A DNA stretch of 64,000 nt from Aselliscus stoliczkanus (Eukaryota > Chordata > Mammalia > Chiroptera > Hipposideridae): assembly GCA_033961575.1 (NCBI GenBank), contig CM066733.1:103507921-103571920 (forward strand), written 5' to 3'. Of the stretch, positions 60,921 through 64,000 are shown in pieces. Below the pieces are notes generated by a model that worked only from the letters and a program-made list of their open reading frames with translations, did no database searches and was not told the DNA's origin. Position 1 is the first letter of the stretch, and each line of letters opens with the position of its first letter. The position numbers were made by a program, and so were the translations under genes.

Positions 60921-61440
60921 TGACTGGTTAGGGTGGCAAGTTTTGAACACTTCAGATTTTGAAGTGAGATCCAATGAGAGAAATGATTCCATGCCAGGAA
61001 ATAAAAGATCCATTTTGGCCTACTGGTCTTTTGAGAAATTCCTATGCAAACATCTTGTCTATCTATCATTACAGGGTTGTGTAATTAACATATGTAAAAC
61101 ACCACCATGGTCCTGCTGGAAGCTAACTTCCCTCCCTAGAAACCCAGCCTCTATTTATTTACAACAAAATAAAGTGGACCCTTCTGGAAAGAAACACAGC
61201 TCCGTGGCGGCCCGAACACTGTCGCAGCGATGCTTTAAATCTTTTATATCTCCCATACCTCCGGGGGCTGGTGCTGGATGGTATTGAGCCAGGGCCCATA
61301 AATAATTTATGCTAAGTAGCAATTTAGTTGTTTGGCTTGAGGTAAAGAAATCCAAGAAATTCATAAATAAAGTTCCCATTTTTGCTTGTGTTCCAAAGTT
61401 AATTTATGTTACTCTACAATTAACTAACATAAAGGTGAAA
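60921..61440. promoter_or_regulatory. Candidate conserved non-coding element
   Basis: Repeat-free block with a CpG-richer core at 61200-61265 ('ctccgtggcggcccgaacac', 'gtcgcagcgatgc', 'acctccgggggctgg') beside an AT-rich segment. ATAAAT-A-ATTTAT at 61298-61310 is a perfect inverted repeat with HOX/CDX-like half sites. The 114-codon frame (60943-61287) and the overlapping reverse 74-codon frame are unrecognised. Enhancer identity is inferred. Confidence 0.38.
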
Positions 61441-62219
61441 AAATATGACAGGCCTAAGGTACAAACTCATGCTCATAAATCTGCTCCATCTTAACTAGTG
61501 GTGCTTTAGTGATAGCCACCTACCTAGTTCCCTCTGTCTTGTGCTATTGAACAGAAACTTCCTTGATCTGATTCCCTGCTACCTTGTCGATCTGTAAAAG
61601 TATTCCAATTGTTTTAAATGGACCCCTGGGTGGGTAAAGGAAGAAAGGGAGATGGGATTGGGGATAGCTACAAATGGAGCTCCTGACACATCTGAAATAT
61701 TGTATTTCTGTAGAAAGGTATCTGAAGAATATATATGACAAATGCAAATAGTTGTTCACTCAAAAAATTAGAGAACCTGAGAAGTGGCAGAAGGACAGCC
61801 AGCTGCTGCTGCCATAGTAGGAGTGGGTGTGCTGGGTGGCAGGAAGAGCTGAAAGCCTGGCAACTCAGAGATTCTGGAGGATGTAAAGAACAAGAAGCAA
61901 TTGTTGGTTGAGACATGAGTTGGGTGGCCCTCAATCAGGCACAGAGACTAGGAAGGCCCTACCTTCCCCCAGTAATACAGGAGCTGGCATTTTGAGCACA
62001 TGGCTCTGCTTTCATTCAACAATGCTGAATACATTCTTTCCAGGTTCTCACTGGCAAGCTCAGCCCACAATTCTCTGCTCTTTAGTTGCTGTCCAAGATC
62101 TGTCTGAGATGCTAATATTTGAGATGGTTTCTCTGTGATATGTGACCTATTCTACCCCGAAGAGTTTCTAAGCTTTATTCATGGAGTATAACTAAAGAAA
62201 GCTACATGCTTAGATCCCA
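61441..62219. other. Unique non-coding sequence
   Basis: Nothing recognisable. Confidence 0.35.
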
Positions 62220-62485
62220 CTTTTTGTTCATTTATTCAAATATATTTATTAATGCTTACCATGTGCCAGGAAGAAATGTGGTAGACAATATGGACTCTAC
62301 AATGAATAAATTCAATCCCTGTACTTAATGAGTTTGTGGACCAAGGGGAAAGAAACAGACAGGAGTAAACCATGAATTTCAATAGAGTGTGGTAAGTGCT
62401 CTGATAAGGTGTGCACAAGGGAAGCAGTAAGACCAACATGGGAAGAGTGGGAGCAAAGGAAGGGGAGGAGAAGCTTGAGTGAGTC
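62220..62485 (-). mobile_element. L2 LINE 3' end, reverse orientation, part 1
   Basis: 'ttcatttattcaaatatatt', 'gcttaccatgtgccaggaag', 'aatccctgtacttaatgagt' and 'agtgtggtaagtgctctgat': antisense L2 3' end. It is cut by an L1 at 62486 and resumes after 62838. Confidence 0.82.
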
Positions 62486-62826
62486 ACTTTTCTTTAGTTG
62501 TCTTTTTTTTTTCAATTGCAGTTGACATTCAACTGTTTCAAGCGTACAACATAGTGATTAGACATTTATATAACTTAAAAAGTGATCACCTCGATAAGTC
62601 TAGTACCCATCTGAAAACATACGTAGTTATTATATTATTAACTACATTCCCTATGATGTACTTTACATCCCTGTGACTGTTTTTATAACTGCCAATTAAT
62701 ACTTCTTAATCCCCTTACCTTTTTCACCCATACCTTCAAACTCCTTCCCACCTAGCAACCATCAATTCATTCTCTGTGGTACATACCTACAATGGAATAT
62801 TATTCAGCTATTAAAAAGAACAAAAT
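62486..62826 (-). mobile_element. L1 LINE, reverse orientation, with inverted 5' tip
   Basis: Starts with a T-run (poly-A tail in reverse), then antisense 3' UTR ('gcagttgacattcaactg', 'gtacaacatagtgattagac', 'aaagtgatcacctcgataag', 'ccctatgatgtactttacat'). At about 62774 the text flips to sense ORF2 ('ggtacatacctacaatgg', 'aatattattcagctattaaa'). A perfect 12-bp target-site duplication cttgagtgagtc flanks it (62474-62485 and 62827-62838), so the inversion belongs to the insertion event. Confidence 0.93.
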
Positions 62827-62838
62827 CTTGAGTGAGTC

Positions 62839-63095
62839 TTAAAGCGTGGATGAGGTGAGGGAAAGAAGGGTGTGTTCGAAGGCCTGGAAGAGGAGATGAG
62901 CCTGACTCACTGAGAAACAAGAGTCGCATGTGATTGTACATAGGTTATGTCTAGGAAATGGCAGGAAATGAGGCTAGGGAAGTAGGCATAAGAATATTCA
63001 GGGAGCATATGCTGTTTTGATTTCATGTCAATGGCAATGGGAGCTATGAAAGGGATTTTAAGCAAAAGAATGGTATAAATACACTTGTGGGAATG
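62839..63095 (-). mobile_element. L2 LINE, reverse orientation, part 2
   Basis: Continues antisense L2: 'ggcctggaagaggagatgag', 'ggaaatgaggctagggaagt', 'ggcaatgggagctatgaaag', 'gattttaagcaaaagaatgg'. Confidence 0.78.
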
Positions 63096-63546
63096 AATGA
63101 TTATTCTACCAGTAAAATGATGAATCGATTGGATATAAACAAATTACTCTCAAAATTCAGGACTGGAAGTGCTTTACCTCCTAATGGCAGAATGTTCTTC
63201 CTTCCTTTGAACAATGAAAGATGTGCAAATAGTAATGATGGTTTTTTCTTTCTGCACTGGTTACTACCAGTCTGGAACCAAGTTGTTTGGTCAATTGCCA
63301 CAGATTCCTTCAGTTAAATTAGCTTCAAGCTTTGCTTTTCTTCTTCCTGTTTATGTATTTTATCGAACCTTGCTATTATTGTGCTGTAATTTTAAGGCTC
63401 CTCAAATTTAATAGAAGGTCAGTAAATCATATTTAAATTAATACATATGGGTACCTTCAGGTTATATATAATGTTTTGAAGTCCCTTCTGAAACATTATT
63501 AAAATTACGGAACAGAGTAAACATTGTTTGCAAACATGGGTTGCAA
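63096..63546. other. Unique non-coding sequence
   Basis: Nothing recognisable. Confidence 0.35.
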
Positions 63547-63561
63547 AAATAATGGGAAAGT

Positions 63562-63680
63562 GGGCTGGCCAAGTGGCGCAGTGGTTGAGAGCTGGCTTGG
63601 GATGCCAGCGGCCCTGGTTCACATCCCACATATGAGAGCCAGTGACACTGCCCTCAAAAAAAATAAAAATAAAAAAAAAT
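63562..63680 (+). mobile_element. Short tRNA-derived SINE, forward, young
   Basis: GGGCTGGCCAAGTGGCGCAG start; A box tggccaagtgg from 63566; B box ggttcacatcc at 63616-63626; conserved end 'gccagtgacactgccctc' and an A-rich tail (AAATAAAAAT type). The target-site duplication aaataatgggaaagt is perfect over 15 bp (63547-63561 and 63681-63695). Confidence 0.97.
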
Positions 63681-63695
63681 AAATAATGGGAAAGT

Positions 63696-64000
63696 ATGCA
63701 ACAGGGGACTAGGCGTCAACACATTTTAGAAGACAGAAAGCAGAGGAAAGAATGAAAATAAGTGGGGGAAGCCAAACCTTGAGCTAAAGAGGGAAATGTC
63801 TATGAGAAGCAAGAAGATTTTCCCCCATTTAACTTAGAAGATCTGAGGAATCAGAGGTACCAGATACTGGGGGAAGAGGGATCAATAGAGATCTGTTTGA
63901 AGAACATGTAGACATCAGGTTTCCTGAGCAGCCAGACTTCTCTCTACAGGAGCCTAGAACTATATTAGAGAAATTGCACCTCAGATGTCCTGAGCCCAGA
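63696..64000. other. Unique non-coding sequence to window end
   Basis: Nothing recognisable. Confidence 0.35.

Noticed and set aside
60943..61287. 114-codon frame as an exon
   Set aside because: Overlapped by a reverse 74-codon frame with no recognised domain. The CpG content is better explained by a conserved non-coding element.
63562..63640. tRNA gene
   Set aside because: A and B boxes are present, but the sequence is a SINE head with an A-rich tail and target-site duplication; cloverleaf pairing is degraded.
1..64000. A novel multi-gene biological system
   Set aside because: No intact gene, operon-like arrangement or viral/plasmid hallmark is visible; everything recognised is ordinary mammalian repeat or unique non-coding DNA.

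Overview
The window looks like non-coding nuclear DNA from a placental mammal. It is AT-rich, CpG-poor, has no CpG island, and about a third of it can be assigned by eye to interspersed repeats: MIR, L2, MaLR/MLT1 LTRs, old L1M, younger L1, hAT and Tigger-type DNA transposons, and tRNA-derived SINEs. The four SINEs share a head that begins like GGGCTGGCCGAGTGGCGCAG, with RNA polymerase III A and B boxes. One of them carries a long GC-rich body ending in an 'acaactagactga...cccctgcccc' type segment. From memory this architecture resembles SINEs of rhinolophoid (horseshoe/leaf-nosed type) bats, and the L1 3' ends ('cctgaaactaatata') are of the kind common in Laurasiatheria. A yinpterochiropteran bat is therefore my best guess at moderate confidence; no search was possible.

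I found no protein-coding gene, rRNA, tRNA gene, snRNA or CRISPR array. The longest open frames (up to 134 codons) fall in repeats or simple sequence, or show no gene features. The window is best read as intergenic sequence (a gene desert) or the interior of a very large intron.

Layout. 1-4.7 kb: unique sequence, an MLT1-like LTR, a GA/GGAA microsatellite and the long composite SINE. 4.7-10.8 kb: a Tigger-like remnant and MIR/L2 fossils. 10.8-25 kb: mostly unique, with a conserved-looking stretch near 18.9-20.7 kb. 25-29 kb: an L1M fragment, MIR, a small tandem duplication, then the best enhancer-like sequence of the window (28.2-29.0 kb). 30.4-31.4 kb: a 5'-inverted L1. 34.1-35.6 kb: an L2 split by a hAT element. 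37-39 kb: unique sequence with small duplications. 40.1-43.8 kb: an internally deleted L1 with a SINE in its ORF1 and three tandem blocks in its 3' UTR. 44-50 kb: hAT, MIR, L1M and AT microsatellites. 50-62 kb: largely unique, with a few MIR, L2, MLT1 and SINE copies and conserved-looking islands near 51.8 and 61.2 kb. 62.2-63.7 kb: an L2 split by a second 5'-inverted L1, then a young SINE with a perfect target-site duplication.

Nothing here supports a new multi-gene system. The points most worth checking are the composite SINE with its internal minisatellite, the two twin-primed L1s, the deleted L1 with its triplicated 3' UTR block, the hAT with duplicated ends, and the candidate conserved enhancers.
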